DNA of 64,000 nucleotides from Blastobasis lacticolella (GCA_905147135.1 LR990060.1:3612001-3676000), one strand, 5' to 3'; shown: positions 10,465-21,064, counted from the first letter of the stretch. Notes: generated by a model not told the origin, from the letters alone. Numbers and translations: made by a program.

Positions 10465-10720
10465 AGAAAAGAATAAAATTAAACGTCCTAGTGCTTACAT
10501 AAAAGAGAAAGGGAGTAATATTTTTTCACTAATGATCCTAGATAAAAGGCTGAATTGTTCCAGCGACGTTAATGAGATCCTCACGTGTGTGGGTGAGATG
10601 GTAGATTATTTCACATATGCCAATATCTTTTTGTTCCTATCTGACCAACTAGCTATTAGGTTAGATAGGAAAGCTGGAGATCGGTTCAGTTGCTCGGAAT
10701 GAAATTATGGATCACGGGCT

Positions 10721-10892
10721 CTATTTTTGAATAGCTTGCCTTGTATCGAACAGTTTTCAATTTTGATTATTGGCATGAAAGACTTAAATTTTTTTAAGCA
10801 CAGTAATACCGCAAGAGTACGATAAGTATCGAAATTTTATCGAAACTCATAATGTAACACCGTTCGAGTTGAGGTCAGCGATTCGAAAATAG
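10721..10892. repeat. MITE family E, diverged
   Basis: Ends CTATTTTTGAATAGC and GCGATTCGAAAATAG form terminal inverted repeats like those at 59559-59699. The interior differs. Confidence 0.6.
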
Positions 10893-11182
10893 GGTACCTG
10901 GCACACGTAGGGCCCATCGCCGCTTGAGTTCAACGAATTTGGAAGAGCACCCTCAAATAGGTATGCATCATGACTGGGTAATTAAAATCAAGAACCGTTG
11001 AAATTAGATAGAATTAGAAAAATAATGAAAAAATGGAGACTATGGAGATAGAGAGAGAAAGAGAGAAAGATAGTATATTGTAATATTCGATGCCTGAAAC
11101 GAAACTGTGTATCCGAAGAAATACATTTTAAATTAGGTGTAATGTTAGTGACGAAGCAACGAGCTCCACGAAGGAAGTAAGT

Positions 11183-11312
11183 CTTCATAGACTGGAAAAT
11201 GGGCAGCAGCGTTTTCCGTTGTTATAAATATTTATAACACTGACAATAACCTCCCCTTTCATAGGAGAGGCCATAAGTCCTGCAGTGGACTGATATGGGC
11301 TGTGATGGTGTA
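11183..11312 (+). mobile_element. SINE-F, 5'-truncated
   Basis: Begins at the GACTGGAAAATGGGCAGCAG block and ends CTGTGATGGTG; an internal segment is deleted relative to 24914-25157. Confidence 0.8.
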
Positions 11313-11582
11313 ATAAATATTTGTGCAACCGTGTCTCCAGCAAAACCTAAAATATTCATATCGTCAAAGAACTAATGATGTATCTGACCGTATCTACGCC
11401 CGCGTGCACTCTCTTTTTTCAAAGCTTTGTAGAGTTTAACGACCCGCCTCACGTTTTCATATCTATCGATATTTTCACCAGCATTTGTCTGAAATTTTAT
11501 CGCCTACGTACATTATCAAAGGGGATATTTATATGCAGAAGTTGGCTTTCCGGCGAGAGCTTTTGCAATTTAATTTGACGTA

Positions 11583-11811
11583 CTGTGTGGTTCAGTTGGT
11601 TAACATGCCACGCAGAGGTCGGGACCTCGGGTTTCGATTCCCGGCTGAGCAGAAATTGAAATGATGAATTTCTGTTATGGGTCTGGGCGTTATATGTATA
11701 ATATAACACCCAGTTTGTTTTTAAAATTATATGTAGTTTCTAGCACCCATAATATACGCTTTGTTTTATTTTGGGGCTCGATGGCGGTGTGTGAATTTTC
11801 CAAGCATATTT
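11583..11811 (+). mobile_element. SINE-B, near full-length
   Basis: The tRNA-Gly-like head is rearranged around GCCACGCAGAGGTCGG, and the B box region reads GGTTTCGATTCCC. Family body and the end GTGTGAATTTTCCAAGCAT are present. Abuts an X tail at 11812. Confidence 0.82.
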
Positions 11812-11884
11812 AGGGGTCGGCATTGCGTGCCGGCAGCTTGCATCAGGCAGGCCGTAAACTTGTTTGCTGCCATAGTGGTGTAAA
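11812..11884 (+). mobile_element. LINE family X (X2), 3' tail
   Basis: CAGGCAGGCCGTAAACTTGT followed by GTGGTGTAAAAG is the last 70 bp of X2. Confidence 0.7.
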
Positions 11885-11964
11885 AGAAACATACTAGATT
11901 TTCTTACGATTTCATCAAATTAGTTAATGGCTTGGATTTTTCGTGATAATTATACATTCTCATA

Positions 11965-12020
11965 CATACATACATAAACGTCATGCCTTGTATCCCGTAG
12001 GGGTTACACACGACCATGCG
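11965..12020 (-). repeat. Short repeat V
   Basis: Contains CATGCCTTGTATCCCGTAGG and a (CATA)n stretch; its counterpart on the plus strand at 44265-44330 reads CCTATCCCTACGGGGATAAG with (TATG)n. Probably the tail of an unidentified retroposon. Confidence 0.5.
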
Positions 12021-12064
12021 TTCCCTTGGCAAAATTCTTCACTAATGTAGTGGAAGCTCAAGTC

Positions 12065-12292
12065 TATCAGGTAAGCAGAAACTGTCGCCTTAAACATCTA
12101 GGATACATGCTTGCTATCAGCAAAAATGCCGAACCGTGGGAGCGTTGTCACTGTCAAGACTAACGTGAAATACATAATGTCTGTAATTGCGCTGGCTACC
12201 TTATTCTTCAAACCGGAACACAACAATGCGAGCATTGTTGCTTGGCGGCAAGAAATAGATAATACTCCCCCAGGCGGACTCAGGCTTGACAG
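12065..12292 (-). mobile_element. SINE-like family D, near full-length
   Basis: The minus strand has CCGCCAAGCAACAATGC, TTGTGTTCCGGTT, GTTGTCACTG-type blocks and the end AGGCGACAGTTTCTGCTTAC. Copies lie at 25421, 32558, 36402 and 61447. Its 3' end resembles the X-family tail. Confidence 0.65.
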
Positions 12293-12303
12293 AGTCAAAT
12301 TAC

Positions 12304-12670
12304 CTGATAAAATTGATACGTTTACGTATCCATTCGTTCTTTGAAACCCCGGATTATTTTAGGCCGCGTCTACAGAAAGGTCTCATCTAAATAAACTTTT
12401 GTTCATGCATTCTTGATGTAGAACCAGAACAAATTACGTCTTGCTGAAGAAAAGCAATAGCACTAAGAAGAGGAAGCAATTTCGGGAGTTAACGTCAGCA
12501 ATTTGCGGCTGAAATAATCCTTAATTATTAGAGAGCGAACACGAGATATACAGCTTATTACACAAGTTATATCTTAATAAAATATCTCCCTTTTGGGGGA
12601 GTTCAGTGTGGAGATAATTGGTCGACAGATGTAAGCTGGTAATTAAAAGAAATATTGCCGTGTGGCTTAC
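12304..12670. other. No recognised feature
   Basis: No repeat or coding signal found. Confidence 0.4.
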
Positions 12671-12671
12671 G

Positions 12672-12740
12672 ACGCGAGGAGGCCAAGACTGGGCGAAATG
12701 GAGGAGAATGAGTCGGAAAGCGGACCTTGGCAGAATTGGC
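12672..12740 (+). pseudogene. RTE C-terminal fragment
   Basis: One frame reads DWAKWRRMSRKADLGRIG, matching the DRAKWAKKSRKADPGP end of the RTE remnant at 59450. No other part survives. Confidence 0.6.
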
Positions 12741-12767
12741 AGTGATTGCCGTATTACTACAGCAATT

Positions 12768-12957
12768 TTTTTTTTATATGTCTAACCAGGCATTTGACCG
12801 CCACCTCACCTGGTGGTAAGTGACGATGCGGCCAATGATGGAGCATGCCTGTCTAGGAACAGCCTATTCACTCTAGCCTTAAAGGCATCCAGATTATATT
12901 GATCAGGGAACACACTCGCAGGCAACGCATTCCACTCCTTAGCCGTTCGCATTATAT
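12768..12957 (-). mobile_element. LINE family Y, 3' fragment
   Basis: The same as 47548-47730: CATTTGACCGCCACCTCACC, GTGACGATGCGGCC and GGCATCCAGATTATATTGAT. It encodes the end of an RT C-terminal region (…[10 protein letters not shown]…). Confidence 0.82.
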
Positions 12958-13300
12958 TCATATTCATTTATTCGTAGTAATAATCATACATCGTCATTTA
13001 AAATAGTTTCATGAATTGAATTAAGTACTAATAGTTGATGTCAATGTTAAAAAACAATTAATTCAATAGTATCAAATTATCATGATTCGAAATCGTCATG
13101 AATTAAATTAGTATTATAATATCAAATAATAATTAAGTCAAATGTTAAATTAAATAATTATAAGAAAAATACAAAATGCTTCAAACATGTCAAATATAAA
13201 ATTAAATCATAATATGAAATGTCAAATACAATGTTTGAAAACTATATAAAAGTGGAGCCAAAGCGGCTCGTGCCAATAGCAATACGGCAATCTCGTTAAC
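12958..13300 (+). promoter_or_regulatory. AT-rich block ending in a TATA-like motif
   Basis: About 285 bp of nearly pure A/T with repeated ATTAAAT and TCAAAT words, then TATATAAAAG at 13243-13252 and a GC-richer segment AGTGGAGCCAAAGCGGCTCG. It could be a degraded LTR or promoter. No downstream reading frame supports a gene. Confidence 0.2.
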
Positions 13301-14255
13301 CAATCAATCTCGTCAATATAATAGAGACAGGCTATAGAGCAGGTCACTTAATGGTAAGATCATCGACGCTTATCTATCTTACATACGCAACACTAGGCAC
13401 AAAAAGTGCCAGTGTTCAATAGCTATGGCTAACATTTATGGCCAAAATAATAACGCCATAGTAACATTTGTTTGGTTCGAAAATAGATATCCAACGACGT
13501 ATTGAAATGGGTACCACAGACCATACAAATTCTGGCATCATATTTTGTAGTATTACCCATTCTTCTGAAGCTGATAGAGGTTTATTGCTACCACCTCTCT
13601 TAAGATATCTTTACATCTTTTCAGAAGATCTAACGTTGGCTGCAAGAAATCCCGTTGTGGGATAAGCCCGCCTTGACTAATTTAAAAATAGGTTTATTTT
13701 TGTTATTCCTGTATTTGTTAATACCTATGTATGAATGAATGTATATAACTATTCATATTTATCATTGTTAAATGAAGATCCTTTCATTTCGATTTCTATG
13801 CTATAACCCTAAGCACTGCTACGGTTCACGACAATACGCATTCCTATTCTCATTTCGCTGTGTAATGAGCCTGGTAATTGTTCCATTCCGGATCTTGGTT
13901 TGTTTGTCAATGTGTACGGCCCAACTATGAGTTCACGCTCCGTATGATAACACCACTCGACTCGAATAAAAACAAAGTAGTGGTTGCCGTAGATGGGAAA
14001 TGAGTCTTCGCAAACAGCAACAAAATAATTGTCTGGTCACATTAAAACACAAAAAAATGGCTCTAGCCTACAAAATGACCATTTTATACTGTCCAGGGAA
14101 CTCATTCGTTGGCACTGTGATTGACAACGTATTAGACAGTCGTCATCATCATCATCAAAGCAAGTAATAATGATAGACCATTGCCACATAATAATTCTAT
14201 GCTATGCCCCTGCAAAGGCAAACTAATCTTGCCATGTTTAAGTGGCAGTGGGATG
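13301..14255. other. No recognised feature
   Basis: Only chance frames. A short (ATC)n run lies at about 14140-14155. Confidence 0.4.
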
Positions 14256-14344
14256 CGGAAGGCACAGGATCGGCCTTAATGGAGATCTGTAGGGCCCATA
14301 CTCAGCAGCGTGCGTCTTCCGGCTGATATGATCAAATGATGATA
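14256..14344 (+). mobile_element. RTE2 family, 3' end
   Basis: GCGGAAGGCACAGGATCGGC, then GGAGATCTGTAGGGCCCATA and GTCTTCCGGCTGATATG, as at 61340-61434. The tail decays into GATGATA. Confidence 0.7.
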
Positions 14345-14762
14345 ATACCACTGCTTTATTTGACCCTTCTTCACAATAACAGAAGGCTTTGCTATAACCT
14401 TAACACTTGACAAGCGTTGATACAGATTGCAATAATAAAAACACAGAGAAGCAGATGCTGCTGTCTATTTTCTGGTCAGTATATCTATGAAAGTTTTTTG
14501 GTGGCCATACTGCAATGTCCTCCTACTATTAAGAATTGTTATTATTGATGGCCATTTTAATATGTGTACATCTTGTAGCGCAAAGTAACATAGAAAGTAG
14601 TGATATAGACAGGGTCGGCCATATGACCGAAACGTTACTTATATGAGGTCTCAAAGTGTGTGAACGCACAGGTTTCCAACTGACAATACTTAAATGCGTC
14701 TATCAAAATGAACGAAATTGATAAATCAAAGAGCAAAATGTCTATAATAATAGAGAGAAGTA

Positions 14763-14960
14763 ATGCGCTTATTACACTGGCCTAAATTCAGTAACTAAAT
14801 TCAGAAACAAAAAGCGTGAGAGCAAATCGCTCCGCTTTTCAAAAATCCATGATACAAAAACGGACCTTATTCTATGAGCAATACATTCCATTTTGATTTG
14901 CTCTCACGCTTTCTGTTTCTGAATTTAGTTACTGAATTTTGGCATGTGTAATAAGCGCAT
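14763..14960. repeat. MITE with 66-bp terminal inverted repeats
   Basis: Arms 14763-14828 and 14895-14960 start ATGCGCTTATTACA and end AGCGTGAGAGCAAATC, with about six mismatches over 66 bp and a 66-bp spacer. A piece of one arm recurs at 56921-56963. Confidence 0.88.
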
Positions 14961-15150
14961 AAGCCGCATATTAACGCTACTTAGAAAATAGACTGTGACG
15001 TGACTTTAATGTGGCTGAAAAGCAAAACTGCCATGAGGATGTAAAGCAGAGTGGTTTATTTACATCCAGAACCCACACAAGAGGATCTCCTAAACCTCTA
15101 CAAAGGTTATAAAGTGGATTTTATCTTGTACTTGATGACGTAGGTTTACA

Positions 15151-15497
15151 GCGGCGGTGGCCAAGCGGTTAGAGTATGTAACTCGTAAGCCAGAGGTCCC
15201 GGGTTCGAATCGCTCCGGCAATGTACCAATGACTGTTTTCTAAGTGATGTACATTAGTTGAATACTAACCGATGCTCTTATGGTGAGGAAAAACATCGTG
15301 ATGAAACCTGCACATTCAGGCGACTGGATATGTAACCATGATCCAACCTGGTCAGGTTCCCCTGGTAGCAGGGTCATGGAGGTCAGATGGCAGTCGCTCC
15401 ACTGTAATTACCTGACCTGCCGAATCCTGCATCATGGTCAAGGCGGACCCCGGGCTCTCGTGCGCGAGAGCACAACCGGGACATTAACGCCAAGATT
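15151..15497 (+). mobile_element. SINE-A, full-length
   Basis: Head GCGGCGGTGGCCAAGCGGTT and B box GGGTTCGAATC; 3' end CAACCGGGACATTAACGCCA followed by AGATTTTGATTATTT. One of the best-preserved copies. Confidence 0.9.
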
Positions 15498-16038
15498 TTG
15501 ATTATTTTTTTACTTGATGACAACCTACGGCGTGTTCAGAGTCTACAAGTTTTGTTTATGAAAACGCGTGAAAGAAAATTATAATATAGAATAGAAATTC
15601 GTCGTTTTGCAACTACACCCATGAATATATGGATTTATTTATTTATTGCTTGCTTCATAAGTTATATGAACATTATTAACCCTTACGAGCACTGCAATTA
15701 TAAACTTAAAACTAAGTATTATGCATAAACAAAGGTTAAGTAATAAATTTAGTGCTGTATTCTCTCTGCCGGACACCATACGGCTTGCTTTTACGTTGTA
15801 GGTCCATCGCGCAAATCTACGTGCAAGTATATAACACCGAATTCCTAGTGCCCTACGCTCGCGTTCAAGGTCAATATCATCGGAAAGCGCTTCAGTAAGG
15901 ACATGCCCATGGTACCTAAAACTATCGACCACTACCACGGACCCATTTAAGTACACAGATAGCATTCTCTCCGGACCTCTCCCAGCTCTGACAACTAAAA
16001 GGTCGAATTTGGAGTAGGTAATTGTATTTCAAACCGTG

Positions 16039-16048
16039 CTTTCTGGAA
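16039..16048 (+). repeat. SINE-F target duplication (left)
   Basis: CTTTCTGGAA, repeated at 16302-16311. Similarity continues imperfectly for about 10 more bp. Confidence 0.7.
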
Positions 16049-16051
16049 TCA

Positions 16052-16301
16052 TTATCACGCCCTTAACAGTCCACTGTAGGACTAAGTGCCTCTCCCACGA
16101 AAGGGGAAGTTATTGCTATAACCTCCACGCTTGGCAGACGGAGATCCCAGTGTTATAAGTATAACATTGGAAAGGCTGCTGTCCATTTTCCAGCCTACGG
16201 AGACTCTAGATCTTTTGCTTCGAAAACATTAGTCGCCTTGTACGACACCCACGAGTGTAAAGGGTTGGTGCTATTCTACTCTGCCAGACACCACACTGCC
16301 A
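16052..16301 (-). mobile_element. SINE-F, full-length, inserted in an RT gene
   Basis: Has the family blocks CCACGAAAGGGGAAGTTATT, CGAAAACATTAGTCGCCTTG and, at the 5' end, TGCCAGACACCACACTGCC. It interrupts the RT remnant above, hence is younger than it. Confidence 0.85.
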
Positions 16302-16456
16302 CTTTCTGGAACATGGTTCACATATTCCAAGAAGTTTCCGGATTCCCTATATTGAGGGGCTCAGAATAACCGTATCGTCCGCATAACTCACATTGTTAAT
16401 ACACACCTTACCAATGTGGCAAACGAACCTGGAACTATTCAACTCCCCAACAAGAC

Positions 16457-16737
16457 CATTGTAGCGACATCTATCGCTCCAATAGAAAAACTCTGCAATA
16501 TTCACATTACGAGTACACAAACACAAGGTTGGCAAGCATAGTGCTGACCGACCTACATCGCGCTAGAGAAGTGTGCCAATTTCCGCGGCATATATACAAC
16601 TTCCGACACGATCAACTGTCGGACCCCTGGTCCCCTGGCCACGACACCTAGCCAGGTGGGAAATTACTCTTTTCTACCTTCTCCATCTTCGTTGCCAACA
16701 TTGGCGGCTACCTATTTCCTTCACTGCCAAATGGTTT
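16457..16737 (+). repeat. Interspersed repeat H, copy 1
   Basis: Aligns with 19527-19822 throughout: ACATCTATCGCTCCA, TTGGCAAGCAT, ATATATACAACTTCCGAC, GTCCCCTGG and TTGCCAACATTGGCGGCTA. A small TCCGACA/TGTCGGA hairpin is kept in both. No reading frame is conserved. Confidence 0.75.
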
Positions 16738-17146
16738 GGTTAAAGAGGTCCGGAGAAGCGAGTCCTCCCTGGCGTACGCCGCACGTCTATTTTCACTAGA
16801 GACCGCGTCCCCATCTCAAGCAATTAGCTTTCCATATGTGTACTAAACCTTTGGAGCTAACCTTTGCCAGTCGAGCAACTCGCCTCGCCAGCTGGCTCGT
16901 GCAAACGGCAAGCAAACAACAATTTACGTAATCAACGCTTGTACAAATAAATCTCCAGAGACTGCCAACTTGGGGAACTGCTCTGGTTGATAATTGCCAA
17001 AGTTTAATACCACTGGGGAGGTCGTCTCCGCAATAAATAGGTAGCTACTGTGTCTAAATACTGACTGTTTGTGAACTTAGCTCTTCTGAAACACCTGGTT
17101 TTTATAAGGTGTTCGGCAGTGCATAGAATTATTATGTAAAAGGCTT
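16738..17146. other. No recognised feature
   Basis: No repeat or coding evidence. AATAAATAGGTAGC occurs near 17030. Confidence 0.4.
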
Positions 17147-17318
17147 AAGGCCTTGCCACATACAAAGCTCGGCGCGAGCGCGGCGCGTTATTTGCTAGGC
17201 AACCATCGCGCCGCGCGATGGTTGCCTAGCAACTATCGCGCCGCGCGATGGTTGCCTAGCAAATATCGCACCGCGCTCACGCCGCGCTCGCGCCGAGCTT
17301 TGTATGTGGCAAGGCCTT
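17147..17318. repeat. GC-rich palindromic MITE with perfect 39-bp ends
   Basis: Arms 17147-17185 and 17280-17318 match 39 of 39 bp, start AAGGCCTTGCCACATACAAA and run into alternating GGCGCG words. The centre repeats the 11-mer TTGCCTAGCAA in both orientations around CGCGCCGCGCG. Strikingly GC-rich compared with its surroundings. Confidence 0.92.
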
Positions 17319-17328
17319 TATCCTGCCT

Positions 17329-17470
17329 GGCTAGCACAAGTGTGTCCGCGACACAGCTCGCGGCGCGAGAGAGCGTCTGTTTTCTTCTCCCAATACTAAG
17401 ATGAAAGAGATAACAGTATCTATGTCGCGCTTTTTCTCGCTTATCGCGTGCGAGAGCATACTTGTGTTAT
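17329..17470 (+). repeat. MITE family I, copy 1
   Basis: Starts GGCTAGCACAAGTGTGTCCG and ends GCATACTTGTGTTA. The interior has GCGCGAGAGAGCG and CTATGTCGCGCTTTTTCTCG. Lies head-to-head with copy 2. Confidence 0.82.
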
Positions 17471-17474
17471 TAGC

Positions 17475-17621
17475 AGGCCTAGCACAAGTTTCTCTCGCGC
17501 GCGATAAGCGAGAAAAAGCGCGACATAGGTATTGCTATCTCTTTCGTCTTAGTATTGAGCGAAAGAGACAATAGCTCTCTCGCGGCGCGAGCTTTGTCGC
17601 GAACACACTTGTGCTAGGGCC
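17475..17621 (-). repeat. MITE family I, copy 2 (inverted)
   Basis: The reverse complement of copy 1 with small differences; together they make a palindrome of about 290 bp joined by GCAGG. Confidence 0.82.
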
Positions 17622-17629
17622 ACAGTGCA

Positions 17630-18535
17630 GACATACACCGCGACATAACGCCAAAATGATGATGATGATAGAATGATGGACGGAAAGGATTGTAAAAAGT
17701 TTAGTAACGTAACAGACAGAAAAAGTTGGAATACCCCCCAACCAAGTTTAAATATACACTAATATTTTCTAAACTACTAAACCGACTATAATGAAACAAA
17801 GCTAAGAACCATCTCGATTAAACTGGCTGTCAAATAGAGAAAACCGCACCCAAATCGGTCCATCCATTCGGTAGATACGATGTTACAGACATATACACAA
17901 GTTAAACTTACAACACCCAGTTGTACAACACAACACATGTCGTTGGGAGATAAAAAAAAGACAAAAAATGTGACTTTACGATGGTGATTTTAATGTAACT
18001 ACCGAAACTGCCAAGAAGATGTAAGGATTATTATTACTTCTTTAAGTTTAAAGTTTGGGTCGTAAAAAACGTTATTTTTACTGTACCAAAGGTAGACCAA
18101 TGTTTTGTGGGTTTATTAAACCTATACAATCGCTACAAAGGTACACAGATTTTTGACGTTTGAAAAGAAATTAATTATCGTGATCGTAGTTCAATAAATA
18201 CTTTAACATTTTCATTATCATAACTGAATAAAATAAATAAACATTATTGATAAAATATCCATACAAGGGACACGCACAATAAACCGTAAACAAAAAATAA
18301 TTTATTTTCATTCAGCACAGGACCGACACCGGCGTACAAAAACTCCATTCCCAACGAATTTTTGAATGGGAAAACTTTTTCGAAGCCATACAATGCGGGC
18401 GCAAAAACTGCCGCTAACTATTTCTGTGAGCAAAACTTTATGCTGTTGTTGATTTTGAATATTTTCTCGACTCTCACGGGGTTAGTTTCTGCTAATTACT
18501 GATGAAGCTTTATGGTAGTTCAGCGGTTAGATTCA
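17630..18535. other. No recognised feature
   Basis: Includes ACGCCAAAATGATGATGATG at 17648-17667, possibly an RTE-type tail. The rest is AT-rich with no conserved frame. Confidence 0.35.
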
Positions 18536-19402
18536 TTAATCTATTTTATCTACACTCATAGCGTAATGTTCCAATTTCATATTCGAAAACAGTCGTTTAA
18601 GGATACACTTTTTTCACGCCAGTCTATAAAATTTTAAAGAAATACTTTATGATACAGCATTTTCCATACTATTTTCATTACAGCTGTAACGTAAAATAAC
18701 TTTATCTGCACTCATAGCATAATGTTCCAATTACATATTCGAAAACAGTCGTTTAAGGGTACACTTTTTACACGCTAGACTATAAATTTAAAAAAAGTTA
18801 GTGTAGTTAAAGTAGTGTATGCAACTGCATATAATTAGGTATTAAAACACTCGTGTCAAACTATTACCATACTCGGCTACGAGATGATTAACAGATACTC
18901 ATGTTTTAATACCCCCTTTTATATGACAGTTGCATAAACTACTATTATCTACACTCATTGCGTAATGTTCCAATTATATATTCGAAAACAGTCGTTTAAG
19001 GATAAACTTTTTTCAAACCAGGTAGCATTTCCCCTACTATTTTCGTTACAGTTGTGACATAAAACAACTTTTTAATAATTATGCAACACTTTAATTTTTT
19101 AATCTTTGTCGAGCGCCCGGGCGCGGTGGAATGTAGGCTGAATACCTAAATATGTCATTATTAAATTTAAAATTCAAACTTTTCTATTTATGTTTGTATA
19201 TATTTAATTATTTTCTTGCTAAACAGAATATTTTTCTAATTATTGTAATTTGTGCTTGTCTTTCTTGATTGAAACAAATGCACAGATAACTGTGATATCC
19301 TTGATGGGTACGAAATTTTAACGTGAAAATGTGAATGTGGATAAAATTGTGTATGCAACTGCATAAATTAGGAATTATACGCGAGTTGCATAAACTACTA
19401 TT
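18536..19402 (+). repeat. Head-to-tail array of composite repeat L
   Basis: Three heads at 18545, 18699 and 18948, each with ACTCAT(A/T)GC(G/A)TAATGTTCC then ATTCGAAAACAGTCG, and terminal palindromic blocks at 18806-18950 and 19340-19402. The third unit starts within a few bases of the preceding terminal block. Confidence 0.75.
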
Positions 19403-19526
19403 TTACTTCCCCATAAAAACTAGCAGCAAAATCGCTTCCTACTGCGAGCGTGAGTACAAATGACATGAAATCACTTTTTATGCATTTTTGCAATTCAAAA
19501 TAATCTTTGGTTGACTAAGAGAAACA

Positions 19527-19822
19527 TAGAACTGTAGCTACATCTATCGCTCCACTAGGGAAACTCAACGATACTCACATTACGAGTACACGAACACGAG
19601 GTTGGCAAGCATCCGCACATAGATGGCGCTAACCGTCCTACATCGCGTTAAAATAAATGTGCCAACTCTGCGGTATATATACAACTTCCGACGATAAATT
19701 GTCGGACCCTTGGTCCCCTGGTCACAACACCCGGCCAGGTGGGTAATTATCCTTTTCCACCTTCTCCCCATCATCGCTTGCCAACATTGGCGGCTATCTT
19801 ATCCCTGTACCGCCAAAGAACT
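19527..19822 (+). repeat. Interspersed repeat H, copy 2
   Basis: Partner of 16457-16737. It adds an ATAGATGGCGCTAACCG block that copy 1 lacks. The RT remnant adjoining copy 1 is absent here, so H is probably a separate element. Confidence 0.75.
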
Positions 19823-20019
19823 TTTCATTATATCTCCTACGGCCCTGGCGGTAGAGATATTATCAAAAGTAGTAGATGAAACGTGGGAGGTATATTTAGT
19901 GCATAAAGACTCACAGCACATCAGTAGCAGCTGCAGCTGCAGCAGCAGTTATATGAAATCACTTTTGCTCACGCGACTTCTAACGCCCCAAAAGCGTAGT
20001 AGTTTTCCTCACGCGAATT

Positions 20020-20225
20020 TTTATGTCTTTTCGTGCTGGAGAGGTGACAAATATAATTCGTTGTCGCTCTCTATTCTTTTGCCTATTTCGGCTCTGGAGT
20101 CGAGCCACTGACCTCAAAAAATACCTATTTGGAGGTCAGTGATAATCTACCCCTTTGAGACATTTGTAATGTGTTTGTGGTGTTATTGTGTGTAAATAAA
20201 TGTTTTCTATTCTATTCTATTCTAG
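20020..20225 (+). mobile_element. LINE 3' end with (TTCTA)n tail
   Basis: Carries GTAATGTGTTTGTGGTGTTA, AAATAAATG and a (TCTAT)n tail at 20205-20225, the same kind of end as the LINEs at 28358 and 38365. Includes a hairpin of CACTGACCTC at 20106 with GAGGTCAGTG at 20132. Confidence 0.7.
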
Positions 20226-20260
20226 TGAAACTCGATTTAGGTACTATTAATATGAATAAA

Positions 20261-20483
20261 ATAAATAAATAATCGTGGACAAATTCACACAACGCCATCT
20301 AGCCCCAAAGTAAGCAAAGCTTGTGTTATGTATGCTAGATAACTGATAAACTACTTATATACTTTTTAAATACATAGAACACCGACCCGTACCGGAAATT
20401 ATAATTCATCATTTCAATTTCTGCCCGGCCGGAAATCGAACCCGGGGCCTCTTGCGTGGCAGACTACTGAACCACTCAGGTCG
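20261..20483 (-). mobile_element. SINE-B, full-length
   Basis: Minus-strand head with GCCACGCAAGAGGCCC and GGGTTCGATTTCC; ends in GAATTTGTCCACGATTATTT. Confidence 0.88.
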
Positions 20484-20503
20484 TCAAATGAATGTAGCCT
20501 GGG

Positions 20504-20812
20504 TGCGTCGCTTGCCAAGTGGTTAAGGTATCCGACTCGTAAGCCCGGGTTCGAATCCCACTGCGGCCATGTACCAATGATTATTTCCAAAATTATGTAC
20601 ATTACTTGAATGGTAACCGATGCTCTTACGGTGAGGGAAGACATCGTGATGACTGAATGTGTAACCATAATCAAATCTCGTCAGATTCCCCTTGTAGCAG
20701 CATCACGGTGGTCAGATGGCAGTCACTCCACTGTAATTATCTAATCTGCCAAATCCCGGATCATGGTCAAGGTGGACCCCGGGTTCTCGTGCGCAAGATC
20801 ACAACCGAGATG
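20504..20812 (+). mobile_element. SINE-A, nearly full-length
   Basis: Starts 20 bp after a SINE-B on the other strand. Anticodon-arm region deleted (CTCGTAAGCCCGGGTTCGAA) and about 25 bp lost after GACATCGTGATGA. 3' end ACAACCGAGATG. Confidence 0.87.
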
Positions 20813-21064
20813 ATTTATTAATATGGCTAAGCTGCTAACCTTTATCTATACCAAACCACACGCAAAGCACATCGACGTCATTAGGATTCGATCCACGCGG
20901 ATATCTGTCAACGTTCAGACGTCACGTCACGGCTGACGCAAGTGCAGTACAGGCGGTGCCACGCAAAACGTGCGTTAACACCTACAGAGATAGGATACGG
21001 AGTGTTTTTGTCATGATTTGTGGTTGCTCTCACTGTGGTTTAGGAGACACCGGACTATGGATCT

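Larger units (their letters stand above)
15639..16430 (-). pseudogene. Non-LTR reverse transcriptase remnant split by SINE-F
   Basis: The minus-strand piece 16350-16430 reads KVCINNVSYADDTVILSPSI with the catalytic YADD. After the SINE-F insertion, the piece 15780-16020 reads YSKFDLLVVRAG, VYLNGSVVVVDSFRYHGHVL and ERERRALGIRCYILARRFAR, which is the palm-to-thumb region expected next in the same protein. Both ends are truncated. The clade is not certain. Confidence 0.8.

Noticed and set aside
13243..13252. Host gene promoter from the TATATAAAAG motif
   Set aside because: AT-rich context makes the motif likely by chance and no supported coding sequence lies downstream; listed only as a low-confidence site.
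19710..20111. 133-codon plus-strand frame
   Set aside because: Begins inside repeat H and ends in a LINE 3' end; no domain or conserved composition.
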